DNA of 64,000 nt from Chlamydiia bacterium. Lineage in GTDB: Bacteria; Chlamydiota; Chlamydiia; Chlamydiales; Simkaniaceae. Positions 1-10,083 of this stretch are shown one piece after another. A model generated the notes under the pieces. That model did not search any database, had not been told where the DNA came from, and saw nothing but the letters and a program-made list of their open reading frames with translations. The translations under genes and the position numbers were made by a program. How positions within the stretch are numbered: the first letter of the stretch is position 1; each line of letters starts with the position of its first letter. The DNA is taken from positions 124,001 to 188,000 of the forward strand of contig JAJACH010000001.1 of assembly GCA_022601645.1 (NCBI GenBank), read 5' to 3'.

Positions 1-660
1 AGTTTAAGGCCTTTTTCTAGAGATGTGCGTTGTATTTTGGCGCCGTTTGGCTTAGGAATTTTGGGCATTGCGGCTGCGCAGATTAATAGCGCGCTTGATC
101 CGCTTTTTGCAAGAGCGGCTATGTTAGAAGGACCAGCCTATCTTTGGTATGCGATCCGGATCTATCAATTGCCGATTGCGCTCATTGGCATTGCGTTGTC
201 GAATGCGATTTTGCCAGCCCTCTCTCGGACAAGTGCAAAAGGTAAGCTAGTAAAAGAGGGTGTCTTGATGATGCTTCTTTTGATGAGCCTCGCAACGCTT
301 GGGCTCTTTGTCTTTGGTGGGTGGATTGTGGAACTTTTGTACCATCATGGAAATTTTTCAACCGAGGCGGCAAGGCTTACCAAGTGGTGTCTTTGGGCTT
401 ATGCGGTGGGGTTGATTCCTTCAGGACTTGTATTGATTTTGGCACCTGCGCATTTTGCGCGGAAGTCTTACAAAGCACCGGCTGTAATTTCAGTGATCAC
501 CGTTTCAGTGAACATTGCTTTGAATAGCTTATTTGTATTTGGGCTTGGATGGGGGGCGTTTAGTGTAGCGCTTGCCACATCGGCAAGCGCATACATAAAT
601 TTAGCGCTACTCGTGATTAGTGAGTATGGGCTAGGAATTCGCAAACTAGTGCGACGTTGA
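1..660 (+). CDS. murJ: Lipid II flippase MurJ, C-terminal part (5-prime end outside window)
   Basis: The reading frame is open to the first base of the window, so this is the C-terminal 219 residues of a longer protein. It holds about six hydrophobic segments and the MurJ/MviN pattern of a periplasmic loop rich in small residues ([14 protein letters not shown]) followed by [27 protein letters not shown]. MurJ flips the lipid-linked peptidoglycan precursor across the inner membrane. Its 3-prime end overlaps the convergent rpsD by 44 bases. The murJ-rpsD-trhO order matches what I recall from C. trachomatis. Confidence 0.93.
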   Translation, partial: SLRPFSRDVRCILAPFGLGILGIAAAQINSALDPLFARAAMLEGPAYLWYAIRIYQLPIALIGIALSNAILPALSRTSAKGKLVKEGVLMMLLLMSLATLGLFVFGGWIVELLYHHGNFSTEAARLTKWCLWAYAVGLIPSGLVLILAPAHFARKSYKAPAVISVITVSVNIALNSLFVFGLGWGAFSVALATSASAYINLALLVISEYGLGIRKLVRR

Positions 661-1237
661 TTGGTAGGGGAAGGGGGATTTGGTCGAAGATCGGTGTTGA
701 ATTGAGCTCACCTTTAAGTGACTTGAGGTCAACCGAAAGGTAATCTGGTGTTTCGTGCTGTTGGTTTTCTGATAGGTGTTTGATCAGTGGGTTGTTTTTT
801 GACTTCTCTCTAAGCGCAACGGTTGATCCACCTTTCACTTGGAAAGAGCGGATGTCAACTTTCTTCCCATTCACAAGGACGTGCCCGTGCACGACAAGTT
901 GTTGTGCGTGGAAGATCGTTGCAGCAAGACCCATTCTATAGACGACGACGTCTAAGCGGCTCTCTAGAAGTTCCATGAGAACGTGAGCAGTGTTGCCCTC
1001 TTTTTTCATGGCGATGTTGTAATATTTAAGAAGTTGCTTGTCAGATAGCATGCCATAGACAGCTTTCAATTTTTGTTTCTCATCAAGCTGGAGACCATAA
1101 TCAGATTTTTTTCTTCTGCGGGCTCCGTGCATGCCTGGAGGGTGAGGTTTGTGTAGTAGAGGATTTCTCAGTTTACCGAAGACGTTTGCACCAAAGCGTC
1201 TTGCAATGCGGTTTTTAGGGCCTGTATAGCGAGCCAT
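617..1237 (-). CDS. rpsD: 30S ribosomal protein S4
   Basis: 206 residues starting [16 protein letters not shown], the standard S4 N-terminus. The S4 RNA-binding fold lies at about residues 93-155 ([28 protein letters not shown]). The open frame reaches further upstream, but this ATG is preceded by AAGGAGA and gives the family length (about 205-210). S4 is a primary 16S rRNA binder in 30S assembly. The C-terminal tail (after [15 protein letters not shown]) ends with a few extra residues inside the murJ overlap. Confidence 0.97.
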   Translation of the reverse strand: MARYTGPKNRIARRFGANVFGKLRNPLLHKPHPPGMHGARRRKKSDYGLQLDEKQKLKAVYGMLSDKQLLKYYNIAMKKEGNTAHVLMELLESRLDVVVYRMGLAATIFHAQQLVVHGHVLVNGKKVDIRSFQVKGGSTVALREKSKNNPLIKHLSENQQHETPDYLSVDLKSLKGELNSTPIFDQIPLPLPINVALVCEFLAHTH

Positions 1238-1261
1238 TAGTTCTCCTTGATTTATGGGAGC

Positions 1262-1291
1262 AGTATAAAAGAAAGTCGTATTAATGCTCAA
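1262..1291 (-). promoter_or_regulatory. Candidate housekeeping promoter for rpsD
   Basis: On the minus strand TTGAGC (1291-1286) and TATACT (1267-1262) are separated by 18 bases, about 25 bases upstream of the rpsD start. This fits a sigma70-type promoter. It lies just inside the 3-prime end of the upstream MFS gene. Inferred from sequence only. Confidence 0.55.
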
Positions 1292-2495
1292 GGATATTTG
1301 CTCGGCTGCAAGCAGACATATGTCTAGTTGCAAGAATACAGAGCACAGCACCTAGGAGTAAGACGGGAATTGCTCCTGTAAAATTATAAATAAGGGTACC
1401 TAGGAAGGGAAGGATGCAGCCTCTAACACCTACGGTCAAAACATTTGTTTGTGTGTATGTGGAGCTGTCTTCATAGCCTGCAAAGCGTGGCCCTGAAAGG
1501 GACCAGCTCATATCGGAACCGGCTTTCATGATGCCGTAGCCAATGTAGGCGAAATACAGGTAGGATAGGTTGGTTTTAGAGGCGATGACAAAGAAGGGGA
1601 AGGCAGCTGCCAAGGTTGTGACAATTGCGCTAAACCTAAAGAGGTTCACTTTGTTTAGGTAGCGGGCCCAAATGCTTGTTGTGGTGGCATAGCCGATGCT
1701 TTTGCAGATAATCAGCGCGACTGCCATTTTGGTGTAGGTTAGGCCGAGCTCATCGACAAAGAATTTTGGTAAAATGGGTTGTAGGACCATGACACCAGCG
1801 CCGCCTAGCATAAATCCCCACTGAAATTTCGAGAAGTCAGGACGCTTTTTCAAGAGGTTAATTGTTTGCTTCCAAGGCTTGAAAAGCGTCATCCTCTCAG
1901 GTTTCGGGAGGATATCCATGGAGGGTTTGATCTCAATTTTTGTGATAAAGTAGGTTGATGCGATGCCAATTAAAGCGGTTCCAAAGAAAATCCAACGCCA
2001 TGAACTGCCCCAAGTATCCAAGAGAAAACCAAAAAAGAGAGGGAGGATGGCCGTTGAAAGATAGTCCAGTGCACTGCCAAAGGCAAACACCTTCGAATGA
2101 GTGTCTCGGTTCAAATTTTGTTTCATCACCTCCATCCAAGCCGGGATGATGCCGCGCTTTAGCACCATGTAGAAGCCAAATGCACAAATTGGGAACCAAG
2201 GGTTTGAAATCCAAGGGATAAACAAGAAGGGGACAAACTTTAAAATATTTGCTGCAACGAGATTGGGAACGAGTCGGTCGGGTCTTTTGTCGAGGGAGGC
2301 ACTCCAATACGGTGAGAGGAGACCGGCCATCGGCTTCATGGCGATTAAGACACTGATGTGCAGGGCGCTAATCTCAAATTCTTTATACAAGATGAAAGAA
2401 AGCAGGGGAACGATCCCCCAAAAGGGGCCGGAGAGTGCGCGCGACCAAAAGTAGGCTGAGCGAGTTTTTAAACAATCCCTTAGAGGTCCTTTCAT
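1281..2495 (-). CDS. Major facilitator superfamily (MFS) transporter
   Basis: 404 residues with about 11-12 hydrophobic segments in two halves separated by a charged loop near residues 195-230 ([24 protein letters not shown]). A loop after the second or third segment carries charged residues (ASLDKRPDR) as in the MFS A-motif position. The substrate cannot be read from the sequence. The gene lies upstream of rpsD on the same strand and is divergent from trhO, with about 50 bases between the likely starts. Chlamydiae carry many MFS importers for host metabolites, but the assignment here is only to the superfamily. Confidence 0.8.
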   Translation of the reverse strand: MKGPLRDCLKTRSAYFWSRALSGPFWGIVPLLSFILYKEFEISALHISVLIAMKPMAGLLSPYWSASLDKRPDRLVPNLVAANILKFVPFLFIPWISNPWFPICAFGFYMVLKRGIIPAWMEVMKQNLNRDTHSKVFAFGSALDYLSTAILPLFFGFLLDTWGSSWRWIFFGTALIGIASTYFITKIEIKPSMDILPKPERMTLFKPWKQTINLLKKRPDFSKFQWGFMLGGAGVMVLQPILPKFFVDELGLTYTKMAVALIICKSIGYATTTSIWARYLNKVNLFRFSAIVTTLAAAFPFFVIASKTNLSYLYFAYIGYGIMKAGSDMSWSLSGPRFAGYEDSSTYTQTNVLTVGVRGCILPFLGTLIYNFTGAIPVLLLGAVLCILATRHMSACSRANILEH

Positions 2496-2544
2496 GGAAG
2501 ATATTTATACAATAATTTCCCTTAATATGCTACCATCCTCTCCC

Positions 2545-3477
2545 ATGTACAAGGTTTTAGCATTCTACGATTTTACTCCAGTTAGTGATCCCCAAGGGAT
2601 GGTCAAAAAATGGCTTAACTATTTTAAAACCCAAGATGTCCATGGACGCATTTATATTTCTGAGGAAGGAATTAATGCCCAAATGAGCACACATGAGAGC
2701 ATTGATTGCACGGCTTGGATATTAGAGCAGTTCCCAAACGCTGATATCAAAACGCACCTCTTCGACGAGCATCCATTTGCCCGCCTACAAATCAAATACC
2801 GAGGGCAACTGGTTGCTTTAGATAAGAAAGTGGATATGTCAACGGTTGCTGAGCACGTGAGTGCGAAAAAGTGGCGTGAAATGCTTGATGAAGAGGATGG
2901 GAAAACACTTGTTGTTGATGTCCGTAACGAATACGAATGGGAAGTGGGTCACTTTGATGGCGCGATCGAGCCTAAAATGGATACCTTTCGCGAATTCCCT
3001 GAATTTGCTGAGAAAATTGCAAGCGAAGTAGACAAAGACACGCGGATCATGATGTATTGCACCGGTGGCATTCGCTGCGAACTCTTCTCGCCTATGCTCA
3101 TAGAAAAGGGCTTTGACAAGGTCTACCAACTTAAAGGCGGTGTGATCCGTTATGGCTTAGAAGAGGGTTCAAAACACTGGAAGGGCAAACTGTTTGTCTT
3201 TGATGATCGGATGGCAATCCCTCTATCTGAAGAGCCAACAGAAACGATTAGCCACTGCCATGAGTGTGGGTGCCCAGCAGAAACGTTTTATAACTGTGCT
3301 TACATGGATTGTAACGAGCTTTTTATCTCGTGTAAAGCGTGTGCTGAGAAATTGCAAGGGTGCTGCTCTGAAACTTGTACGCATGAAAAACGGCTCAGAA
3401 AGTTTGATCAAACCGAGCGCGTGCGCCCCTATCGTCGCTTGAGCGCCGAGGAGAAAGAAGAGCTATCTTCACTTTAA
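2545..3477 (+). CDS. trhO: tRNA uridine(34) hydroxylase TrhO (rhodanese-like, YceA family)
   Basis: 310 residues. An N-terminal acylphosphatase-like domain (about 1-100, with GRIYISEEGINAQMS) is followed by a rhodanese domain (about 115-215) with the active loop C-T-G-G-I-R-C at 172-178. A cysteine-rich tail (about 240-290) may bind metal. TrhO makes 5-hydroxyuridine at wobble position 34 using oxygen; C172 or C178 is the expected active cysteine. The ATG at 2545 is chosen over an upstream in-frame ATG at 2494 because the family begins MYKVLAFYDF and the longer form would overlap the divergent MFS gene. Confidence 0.93.
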   Translation: MYKVLAFYDFTPVSDPQGMVKKWLNYFKTQDVHGRIYISEEGINAQMSTHESIDCTAWILEQFPNADIKTHLFDEHPFARLQIKYRGQLVALDKKVDMSTVAEHVSAKKWREMLDEEDGKTLVVDVRNEYEWEVGHFDGAIEPKMDTFREFPEFAEKIASEVDKDTRIMMYCTGGIRCELFSPMLIEKGFDKVYQLKGGVIRYGLEEGSKHWKGKLFVFDDRMAIPLSEEPTETISHCHECGCPAETFYNCAYMDCNELFISCKACAEKLQGCCSETCTHEKRLRKFDQTERVRPYRRLSAEEKEELSSL

Positions 3478-3557
3478 AGGAAATCCACGAGAAAGCGAAA
3501 AAAGGGGAGCTCTTTTTCGGGGGCAAAAAACTCATCGTCGACCTTTATACAGAATTT

Positions 3558-5207
3558 ATGCGCGTTGGAGATAAACTCGTCTCCACCTTGCGTACCTACC
3601 AAGTTACAGATTGCTCAGAAATCACAAGCGACTACTTTATCCATCAAGGCTTTCTCTACCTTATCGAAGACGAAATTGAAGAAACCGTTTCACCAACTCC
3701 CTATCTTAAACTTAAAGATCCACGCGGCATGTTCGTCGAACTGTGGATGTCTTACCCCAATCGTGAAATTTGTATCCACGACCTGTCGTGGAAACGCGAT
3801 CAAACCGAGGAGAAAATTTGGGAGGAGGATCTCCTCAAGACCGACTACTCTCAAGATGGCGATACCTACTTTTGCTCGCCCAATGATGTGCAAAAAAATC
3901 TCACACATCTCATTAATGAGGGGTGGCGCGTCTTAGATCCTCAAAATTGCGAAATTGTCCTGCAGGAAGGATGGGACCTTGAGGGGGAAATGTTTGCCCC
4001 TATTAATCATGAGCAAGTTGGCCTTTACATTGAACCTAAATTAAAGCAGGTTACTCTAAATAAGAGGTTTAAAGGAGAGCTCTATCCGTATCAGCAGCAC
4101 GGGCTCAATTGGCTGAGTGCCATTTATCATGCGCAAAGGAGTGGGATACTGGCAGATGAGATGGGTCTCGGCAAAACTGTCCAGGTACTGGCATTTTTGT
4201 CTGGGTTAAATCCGCAAGGACGTTACCTTATCGTGGCTCCAACTTCTCTTCTTAAGAATTGGGAAAGAGAGGCTCATCAATTTTTACCCGACTTGCCCGT
4301 CTATATACATAATGGTCCAGATCGAGGGGTTTTACCAGAAAGAGGTATGATCATTACCTCCTATGCCCTGCTCCGTTTGGACATCGAACAGCTTAAGCAA
4401 GAGGTGTTTGATGTGATTGTGCTTGATGAAGCGCAGGCAATCAAAAACAAAGCCTCCCAAACGGCGAAAGCAGCCTACTCCCTTCAAGGCAAATTTCGCC
4501 TTTCCTTAAGTGGAACACCGATTGAAAATAGTATCTCTGAGCTCATGTCCCAATACAAATTCCTCGGTAGACCCTTAATGCTTCGTCGGAAGAAGCATGA
4601 GGTTGATCTTGATCTGCCCGCAAAAGTAGAAACTGAACTCTACCTTGAAATGGATGAAAAGCTTAGCGGTGAGTACCAGGAAATCAAAGATGAACTTAAA
4701 GATCGGCCACTTGAATTGATCACCGCTCTTAGAATGTGCATCGCTCGAGGAAAAATTCAACAGGTCGCAGAAGATATTCATGAACTTGCTGAAAATGGGT
4801 ATAAAGTCTTGATCTACAGCCAGTTTACTACAATCCTAAAAGCTCTTAGAGAAAAACTTTCAATCCCATCTCTATACTTAGATGGATCTACTAAAGACCG
4901 AGATGACTTGGTCACACAATTTAAGGAGGGGCAGATCTCTCCTTTTCTCATTAGTTTAAAAGCTGGGGGAACAGGTCTTAATTTACAAGAGGCTGATTAC
5001 GTCTTGATTATCGATCCATGGTGGAATGAAGCTGTTGAAGATCAGGCAATTAGTCGCGCCCACCGCCTCGGACGAACCAAAGCGGTGATTGCTAGACGAT
5101 ATATCACACAAAACAGCATCGAAAACCGTGTTTTCGAGCTTAAAGCAAGTAAAAGGCATCTTGCTGAACAAACCCTAAGTCAGGAAGAGCTTCTATCACT
5201 CATCTAG
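3558..5207 (+). CDS. SNF2-family DNA-dependent ATPase/helicase, compact form
   Basis: 549 residues. A leader domain (1-170) is followed by a RecA-like pair: DEMGLGKT (Walker A, 200-207), VLDEAQ (Walker B, 288-293), SGTPIEN (318-324), and C-terminal motifs LKAGGTGLNLQEAD and SRAHRLGRTK. The stretch usually found between SGTPIEN and the LLRRTK-like block is very short (SGTPIEN 318-324 to LMLRRKK 340-346), as if about 40 residues had been lost. The frame is open upstream of the ATG back into trhO without another ATG, so the true start is uncertain. Role: ATP-driven remodelling of DNA-protein complexes. The last four bases overlap the convergent small gene. Confidence 0.88.
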   Translation: MRVGDKLVSTLRTYQVTDCSEITSDYFIHQGFLYLIEDEIEETVSPTPYLKLKDPRGMFVELWMSYPNREICIHDLSWKRDQTEEKIWEEDLLKTDYSQDGDTYFCSPNDVQKNLTHLINEGWRVLDPQNCEIVLQEGWDLEGEMFAPINHEQVGLYIEPKLKQVTLNKRFKGELYPYQQHGLNWLSAIYHAQRSGILADEMGLGKTVQVLAFLSGLNPQGRYLIVAPTSLLKNWEREAHQFLPDLPVYIHNGPDRGVLPERGMIITSYALLRLDIEQLKQEVFDVIVLDEAQAIKNKASQTAKAAYSLQGKFRLSLSGTPIENSISELMSQYKFLGRPLMLRRKKHEVDLDLPAKVETELYLEMDEKLSGEYQEIKDELKDRPLELITALRMCIARGKIQQVAEDIHELAENGYKVLIYSQFTTILKALREKLSIPSLYLDGSTKDRDDLVTQFKEGQISPFLISLKAGGTGLNLQEADYVLIIDPWWNEAVEDQAISRAHRLGRTKAVIARRYITQNSIENRVFELKASKRHLAEQTLSQEELLSLI

Positions 5208-5386
5208 ATAGGCTCGTCTTCTTGTTTTTTCTCTAAAAGTTCAAGCGCTGCTTCTTTGAGTGTTTCAAGGCCTTCCTCAAAACCGACTTCCCGAAGTAGC
5301 TGGTCGATGTAATTCATCTCAGACTGGAGTTGATCTACGATAGATTCTAATTTTGCAATCTTTTTCAAGAGTTCATTTGTTTTCAT
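5204..5386 (-). CDS. Small coiled-coil protein
   Basis: 60 residues, highly charged and leucine-heptad rich (LLKKIAKLESIVDQLQSEM), predicted as a coiled coil throughout. A strong ribosome binding site (AAGGAGA) sits 6-8 bases before the ATG, supporting translation. Its stop shares the CTAG with the convergent SNF2 gene stop. I do not recognise a family; it could be a small regulator or scaffold. Confidence 0.75.
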   Translation of the reverse strand: MKTNELLKKIAKLESIVDQLQSEMNYIDQLLREVGFEEGLETLKEAALELLEKKQEDEPI

Positions 5387-5451
5387 ATATTATCTCCTTT
5401 TACTTAGCTTATAATGCAAGATAGGTGCCAAATAGAGAAAAATATGAAATA

Positions 5452-5498
5452 AAAAAGGCAATTCACTTAATATCAATCAGATAGAAGTAAATTGCCTT
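5452..5498 (-). terminator. Rho-independent terminator after the MORN lipoprotein gene
   Basis: On the minus strand AAGGCAATTTACTT pairs with AAGTGAATTGCCTT across a 19-base loop, followed by TTTT. It starts 5 bases downstream of the stop codon at 5503. Confidence 0.7.
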
Positions 5499-5502
5499 GG
5501 AA

Positions 5503-6510
5503 TTAGTAAGCGATTTTAGTTTTTGAACGTTCGTTCATAATCGCGATGGTGTGTTCTCTTGAGACGAGGTCGTCATACTTCGTCTTGGAGACCAGTTCAT
5601 TATTATAGAACCACTCAGTCTTGGACATTCCATCATAATAGATTGTAGAAGGGCCGTGTTTTGCCCCGCTTAGCCAGTGAGTTTCCTCAACAATGGTCTC
5701 GCCATCGACATAGTGTCTTTCGATGCCATCTTTGAGGCCATTTTTGAAAGAGAGTTCAAGGTAACGGCTTCCATTTTGGAAGTAAGTGGCAAGGCCATCT
5801 AGGACATCCATGTTGTAGGATTCGATAGAAACAGGCTCTCCTGAGGTGGCAAAGATTTTCTTCGTGCCGTGTAGTACGCCATTGAATAGGTCGTACGACA
5901 TGTAAGGGACTGCATTTTCGTGGTAGCTTTCTCTATGGGAGCAGCGTCCTTCGTCGATAATCTCTTTGACGAGGATACGATCTGTTTCGCCACATTTGAG
6001 AAGGCGCATGCCTTTTCCGCCTTTAATTTCTGAAACGGTTTCATTATTTAGGTTGCGATATTCTCCCGTCATTAAAAGTCCATCTTCGTGTTCTTCAACC
6101 GACATCGGGGAACCGTTAGTGAACCATTGAGTTGACTTGACATGAGTGGGGGAGATGAAAAGCTGTTCCTCTGCAGGAATGCCGCGAATCGTATAGCTCA
6201 CCTTTTTGACCAGGTTTCCTTGGTCATACATTTCTAGGCTTGAACGCGTTTGGGAGTGGGGAAAAGTGAAAGTGGTAGGGCCATTTAAGACGCCGCTTTC
6301 ATAGGTTGCCGTCTTCGTGACACCATTGCGTAGAGTTGTGACAACTTGACCTGGGTAGGTGGCATCGTTCCACTCAGACGGTGAGACATCATAGCCGTAT
6401 TTATGGATGTAACGTTTTGCAACAACTTGCGCAGTTTCATCGTTGTTTTTGTTATTACAGCCTACTACTAGTAAGCTAAGTAATGGAATAAATAATGCTT
6501 TTCGATTCAT
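5503..6510 (-). CDS. MORN-repeat (YwqK-like) lipoprotein
   Basis: 335 residues. The N-terminus is a lipoprotein signal with lipobox LLVVGC (cysteine near residue 18). The mature part contains about six MORN_2-type units of about 22 residues, of the pattern Y..G...G....Y..G (for example FNGVLHGTKKIFATSGEP, KNGLKDGIERHYVDGE and LSGAKHGPSTIYYDG). MORN repeats in bacteria are thought to bind lipids or proteins; the precise role is unknown. It is expected to be membrane-anchored facing the periplasm or surface. It lies directly downstream of pheT on the same strand with a gap of 24 bases. Confidence 0.85.
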   Translation of the reverse strand: MNRKALFIPLLSLLVVGCNNKNNDETAQVVAKRYIHKYGYDVSPSEWNDATYPGQVVTTLRNGVTKTATYESGVLNGPTTFTFPHSQTRSSLEMYDQGNLVKKVSYTIRGIPAEEQLFISPTHVKSTQWFTNGSPMSVEEHEDGLLMTGEYRNLNNETVSEIKGGKGMRLLKCGETDRILVKEIIDEGRCSHRESYHENAVPYMSYDLFNGVLHGTKKIFATSGEPVSIESYNMDVLDGLATYFQNGSRYLELSFKNGLKDGIERHYVDGETIVEETHWLSGAKHGPSTIYYDGMSKTEWFYNNELVSKTKYDDLVSREHTIAIMNERSKTKIAY

Positions 6511-6534
6511 AGATAACCTCTGTAAGATCCTAAC

Positions 6535-8856
6535 TTAACGATCTGAGTCTATTCTTTGCAAGAGATTCCTCAGATGATCGACGATTCTTGAGTGTTCTCG
6601 ATCAACGTCCTCAGTTTTTAAGGTTTTTTTCTCGTGGCGGTAATTAAAGCGGAAGGTGGCGTTTTTTTTATCAGCTCCAAGCTTTTCACTTTCGAAGAGG
6701 TCGATTAAATGGGCTGATGCTAAGAGTTTGGAGCGGATATCAGAAAGAGCTGCTTCGATGATGCCAATGGGTGTTTCTCTTTCGAGGGTCACGGTCCAAT
6801 CGCGCTCAACAGCGGGGAATTGAGGTAAGGGGGACATGCGTTTTTCAGGCAAAGTAAAAGCGTGAAGATCGATTTCAGCAAAGTACACGGGGAATTCAAT
6901 ACCGAAGTGAGTAAGGACGGTTGGGTGTACTTCTCCGATCGTGCCAATTGACTGATCGTCGAACTCTAAGTTTGCTTGAACACCTGGGTGAAATGTGTCG
7001 AGGGAACCACAAATCCATTTAGGTTCCATATTAAACGCTTTGAACACATTTTCTAAAACGCCTTTTAGGTCGAAAAAATCCACCTTGCTTGGTTTCTCAG
7101 AGTAGTGGTGGGGGTCACTCTTGCCGGTCATCACTACACCTGCCATCAGGCGCTCTTTATAACCGTCTTCCCACCTAAAGTGGATGCGACCGATTTCGAA
7201 CGCATTAATGTCCAAGTTGCGGTGGTCAAAATTGTGACGAATCGATTGGAGAAGACCTGGAAGAAGTGATGTACGTAACACAGATTGGTCAACAGAACTT
7301 GGTTTTAAAACCTTAATCAGTTCACTTTCTTTGAGCACTTCAGCTTGCTTTGGGCTGATCAAATCACAACATAAAAACTCTTGAAGGCCCTCTCTTAAGA
7401 GAACATCGCGCACCTCATTTTCCACCTGATAAATCGTTGAGTGATTTTGAGGGGACAGCGGCGCAATTGGTTGGGAGCGTTCAATATTATTGTAACCGTA
7501 AACACGAGCTACTTCCTCGATCAAGTCAATTTCAGCTTGAATGTCATTGCGATAAGAGGGGACTGAAACCTTGCCATTTTTAAGTGGCATATCAAGACGC
7601 TTTAAAAAAGATTCAATTTCATTTTCACTAAGCTGCGTGCCCAATAGTGCATTGACGCGCTCAAAGCGGAGCGGCACGCTCCGGGTTTTGACCTCTTTTG
7701 TTTTTTTCTCGGCAATGCCCTCTAAGAGCTCTCCACCAGCTACTTCTAAAATGAGCTCTGCGGCGCGATCTAAAGCGCGGTGAATGCCTTCAGGGTCAAT
7801 GCCGCGTTCAAAACGACTGGAGGATTCAGTGCGTAGATTAAGCGCTTTGCTTGAGCGTCTCACATCTGAGGCGTCAAACCAAGCAGCTTCGAGTAAAATG
7901 TCTGTTGTCTCATCACAAATCGCAGAACTAGCTCCTCCCATCACACCTGCAACAGCTAGAGGGGACTTATCAGAGCAAATTAAAAGCACATCTTCTCTTA
8001 TCTCCCGCTCAACATCATCGAGAGTTTTAAGCGTTCCCTTTCCCTTTTTCACGACAATGTGGTCAGTATGTTTTGCATCAAACGCATGCATTGGCTGTCC
8101 GAGCTCTAGCATGACATAATTTGTGACATCGACAATGTTATTTAAGCTGCGAATCCCTGAGTCTTCCAAGGCTGTCTTGATGAAATCGGGTGTGGGCCCC
8201 ACTTTAACACCGCGCATCTTGCGGCATGCGTAGTGATAACAATGCTCATCTTCAATTTGAACTGACGTCGTATTTTTCTCTTGAACCTCTTGAACTTTCG
8301 GTTTTTTTAGCTTAAGAGGTTTTTCTAAAAGGGCTGCAAGTTCCCTTGCCACACCGAGAACACTTGCGCAGTGACCTAAGTTTGGTGTAAGAGAAATTTC
8401 GATAATCAAGTCGCTGTAATGCTCACTAAGATCGGTACCAACTGCTAAATCAAGTTCAATAATGCCACTTTTATCTTCGCCAAGCTCAAGCTCATCTTCA
8501 CCGCACAGCATGCCTTTTGATTCAACACCGCGTAACTTGGCTTTCTTAATCTTCATGTCACCGACTTTGCCGCCAACACGGGCAAAAGCCGTCTTCATTC
8601 CAGGTCGGCAATTAGGCGCACCACATACAACCTGAACCGTCTCTTCGCCATCGCTTACTTGAGCCACAGTTAATTTTTCTGCATCGGGGTGCGGTGCGGT
8701 TTCAAGAACCTCACCAACCACAACGTTTGTGAAATTAAGGGGCTTTGGTTGGATCGAATCAACTTCAAGACCGCTTAAGGTCAAAACCTCTTCGAGCTCA
8801 TGAGGAGTTAGATCTAGATCAATGAATTTCTTTAGCCAAGAGAGTGGAATCAACAT
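6535..8856 (-). CDS. pheT: Phenylalanyl-tRNA synthetase beta subunit
   Basis: 773 residues, usual length for bacterial PheT. It begins MLIPLSWLKKFIDLDL, followed by an EMAP/OB tRNA-binding domain at about 40-150, B3/B4 and B5 domains in the middle, and a ferredoxin-fold anticodon-binding domain at about 680-773 (FPAVERDWTVTLE). It forms the alpha2-beta2 synthetase with PheS, which is not in this window. In C. trachomatis it is followed by the same LysM-type neighbour as here (recollection). Confidence 0.97.
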   Translation of the reverse strand: MLIPLSWLKKFIDLDLTPHELEEVLTLSGLEVDSIQPKPLNFTNVVVGEVLETAPHPDAEKLTVAQVSDGEETVQVVCGAPNCRPGMKTAFARVGGKVGDMKIKKAKLRGVESKGMLCGEDELELGEDKSGIIELDLAVGTDLSEHYSDLIIEISLTPNLGHCASVLGVARELAALLEKPLKLKKPKVQEVQEKNTTSVQIEDEHCYHYACRKMRGVKVGPTPDFIKTALEDSGIRSLNNIVDVTNYVMLELGQPMHAFDAKHTDHIVVKKGKGTLKTLDDVEREIREDVLLICSDKSPLAVAGVMGGASSAICDETTDILLEAAWFDASDVRRSSKALNLRTESSSRFERGIDPEGIHRALDRAAELILEVAGGELLEGIAEKKTKEVKTRSVPLRFERVNALLGTQLSENEIESFLKRLDMPLKNGKVSVPSYRNDIQAEIDLIEEVARVYGYNNIERSQPIAPLSPQNHSTIYQVENEVRDVLLREGLQEFLCCDLISPKQAEVLKESELIKVLKPSSVDQSVLRTSLLPGLLQSIRHNFDHRNLDINAFEIGRIHFRWEDGYKERLMAGVVMTGKSDPHHYSEKPSKVDFFDLKGVLENVFKAFNMEPKWICGSLDTFHPGVQANLEFDDQSIGTIGEVHPTVLTHFGIEFPVYFAEIDLHAFTLPEKRMSPLPQFPAVERDWTVTLERETPIGIIEAALSDIRSKLLASAHLIDLFESEKLGADKKNATFRFNYRHEKKTLKTEDVDREHSRIVDHLRNLLQRIDSDR

Positions 8857-8918
8857 GAAAATAATTTATCATATTCTATCGATAAGAAAAAGGGAAAAAT
8901 GCTACCGTTTAGACCATC

Positions 8919-10040
8919 ATGAATGCTTGGGAGAAAAAGTCACGGACACTTACTAAAGCCCTTATTATCTCAGGGGGGCTTAACATTGCCTTTCTATCGA
9001 CATTTATTGTCTTAGCACTACGCCCAACAACGCCGCAAAAAATCGCCTTTAACGCCCCTCGTGAAGAGCGCGTAAGCAACACGAGAGTGTTTCATGAATA
9101 CCTTTTGGCAAGTTTTGAAGAACTTACCTTTGAACTAAAACGGAATGAGCAACTAGAAAAGGGCTATTGCCGCCGAGATCTCGCCCTTGCCTGCCTTGTT
9201 GCCTTCCACGACTTTGATATCAAACGCGCCTTGCCATCCGATGAGCTGCAAACAAGAAGCCTCCATTTCACAAATCCCCAAGGGGGCGAAGAGCTTGAAC
9301 TCACTCTCTATCCGAGTCTGAACAGTGCCCATTTCGACACTCTCCAAGCTTTTGCCCAAACCGAGCAGTGGCCACTAACCCCAAAAGGTCTATTTGAAGA
9401 ACTCAAACGAGGGAACAATTCTTCTTCTCTTAAAGAAACATTTTACTTAACGCCTGAATTTTATGCGCTTACTATGCTCTTTAACCGCTCAAAGTACCTT
9501 ATCGAAAAACAAACCCTGCTTTCTATGATCCTTCACTGTGATTTCCAAGATTTGCCCAAAGCGTTTGAAAACTTTGATGCGAGCACACGTCGCGCGCTCT
9601 TACAAACGTATGTCAACCGGGGCTCACCTATAGCAGCACGTCTGCTCGTTGAAACCGAGAAAAACTATGTCCAAAATCGCCTCGACAATGAAAAAATATC
9701 CATCCTTATTCCCTTGCTTACAATCCCTACCAATGAAACCGTTGATTTCCTTAAAGAGACGATGATAGGCCTTCGTCCAGACTCTGTACGAGAAATGGCA
9801 GCGAAGCAGCTGTGTAAATTAACAAACCAATCTCTGCCCGAACCTTACGAACACTCGATTGTTGTTAAACTTTTTTTCCCTGATGCTCCTACGGAGAAAA
9901 AAGTACATTTTATCAAAAAAGGAGACACACTTTGGGACTTGGCGCGTCACTATAAAACGACTGTGAGCGCCCTTCGGGAAGCTAACGATTTACCTAAAGA
10001 CAAAGCACTTCGCCTCGGCAAAACCCTCGTCATCCCCTAG
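8919..10040 (+). CDS. Membrane-anchored LysM-domain protein
   Basis: 373 residues. One membrane segment lies near residues 15-36 (ALIISGGLNIAFLSTFIVLAL), then a long helical region, then a C-terminal LysM domain at about 325-373 (FIKKGDTLWDLARHYKTTVSALREAN). LysM binds N-acetylglucosamine-containing glycans such as peptidoglycan, so the protein probably sits in the inner membrane and touches the septal peptidoglycan. It is divergent from pheT across 62 bases. It appears to be a chlamydial conserved protein at a conserved locus. Confidence 0.85.
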   Translation: MNAWEKKSRTLTKALIISGGLNIAFLSTFIVLALRPTTPQKIAFNAPREERVSNTRVFHEYLLASFEELTFELKRNEQLEKGYCRRDLALACLVAFHDFDIKRALPSDELQTRSLHFTNPQGGEELELTLYPSLNSAHFDTLQAFAQTEQWPLTPKGLFEELKRGNNSSSLKETFYLTPEFYALTMLFNRSKYLIEKQTLLSMILHCDFQDLPKAFENFDASTRRALLQTYVNRGSPIAARLLVETEKNYVQNRLDNEKISILIPLLTIPTNETVDFLKETMIGLRPDSVREMAAKQLCKLTNQSLPEPYEHSIVVKLFFPDAPTEKKVHFIKKGDTLWDLARHYKTTVSALREANDLPKDKALRLGKTLVIP

Positions 10041-10083
10041 CAGTGTGCCTCAATAGTAATAGCCTCAGATCTGTCTAAAACGC

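Noticed and set aside
2494-2544. Upstream start for trhO
   Set aside because: The extra 17 residues are not family-like and would overlap the divergent transporter start.
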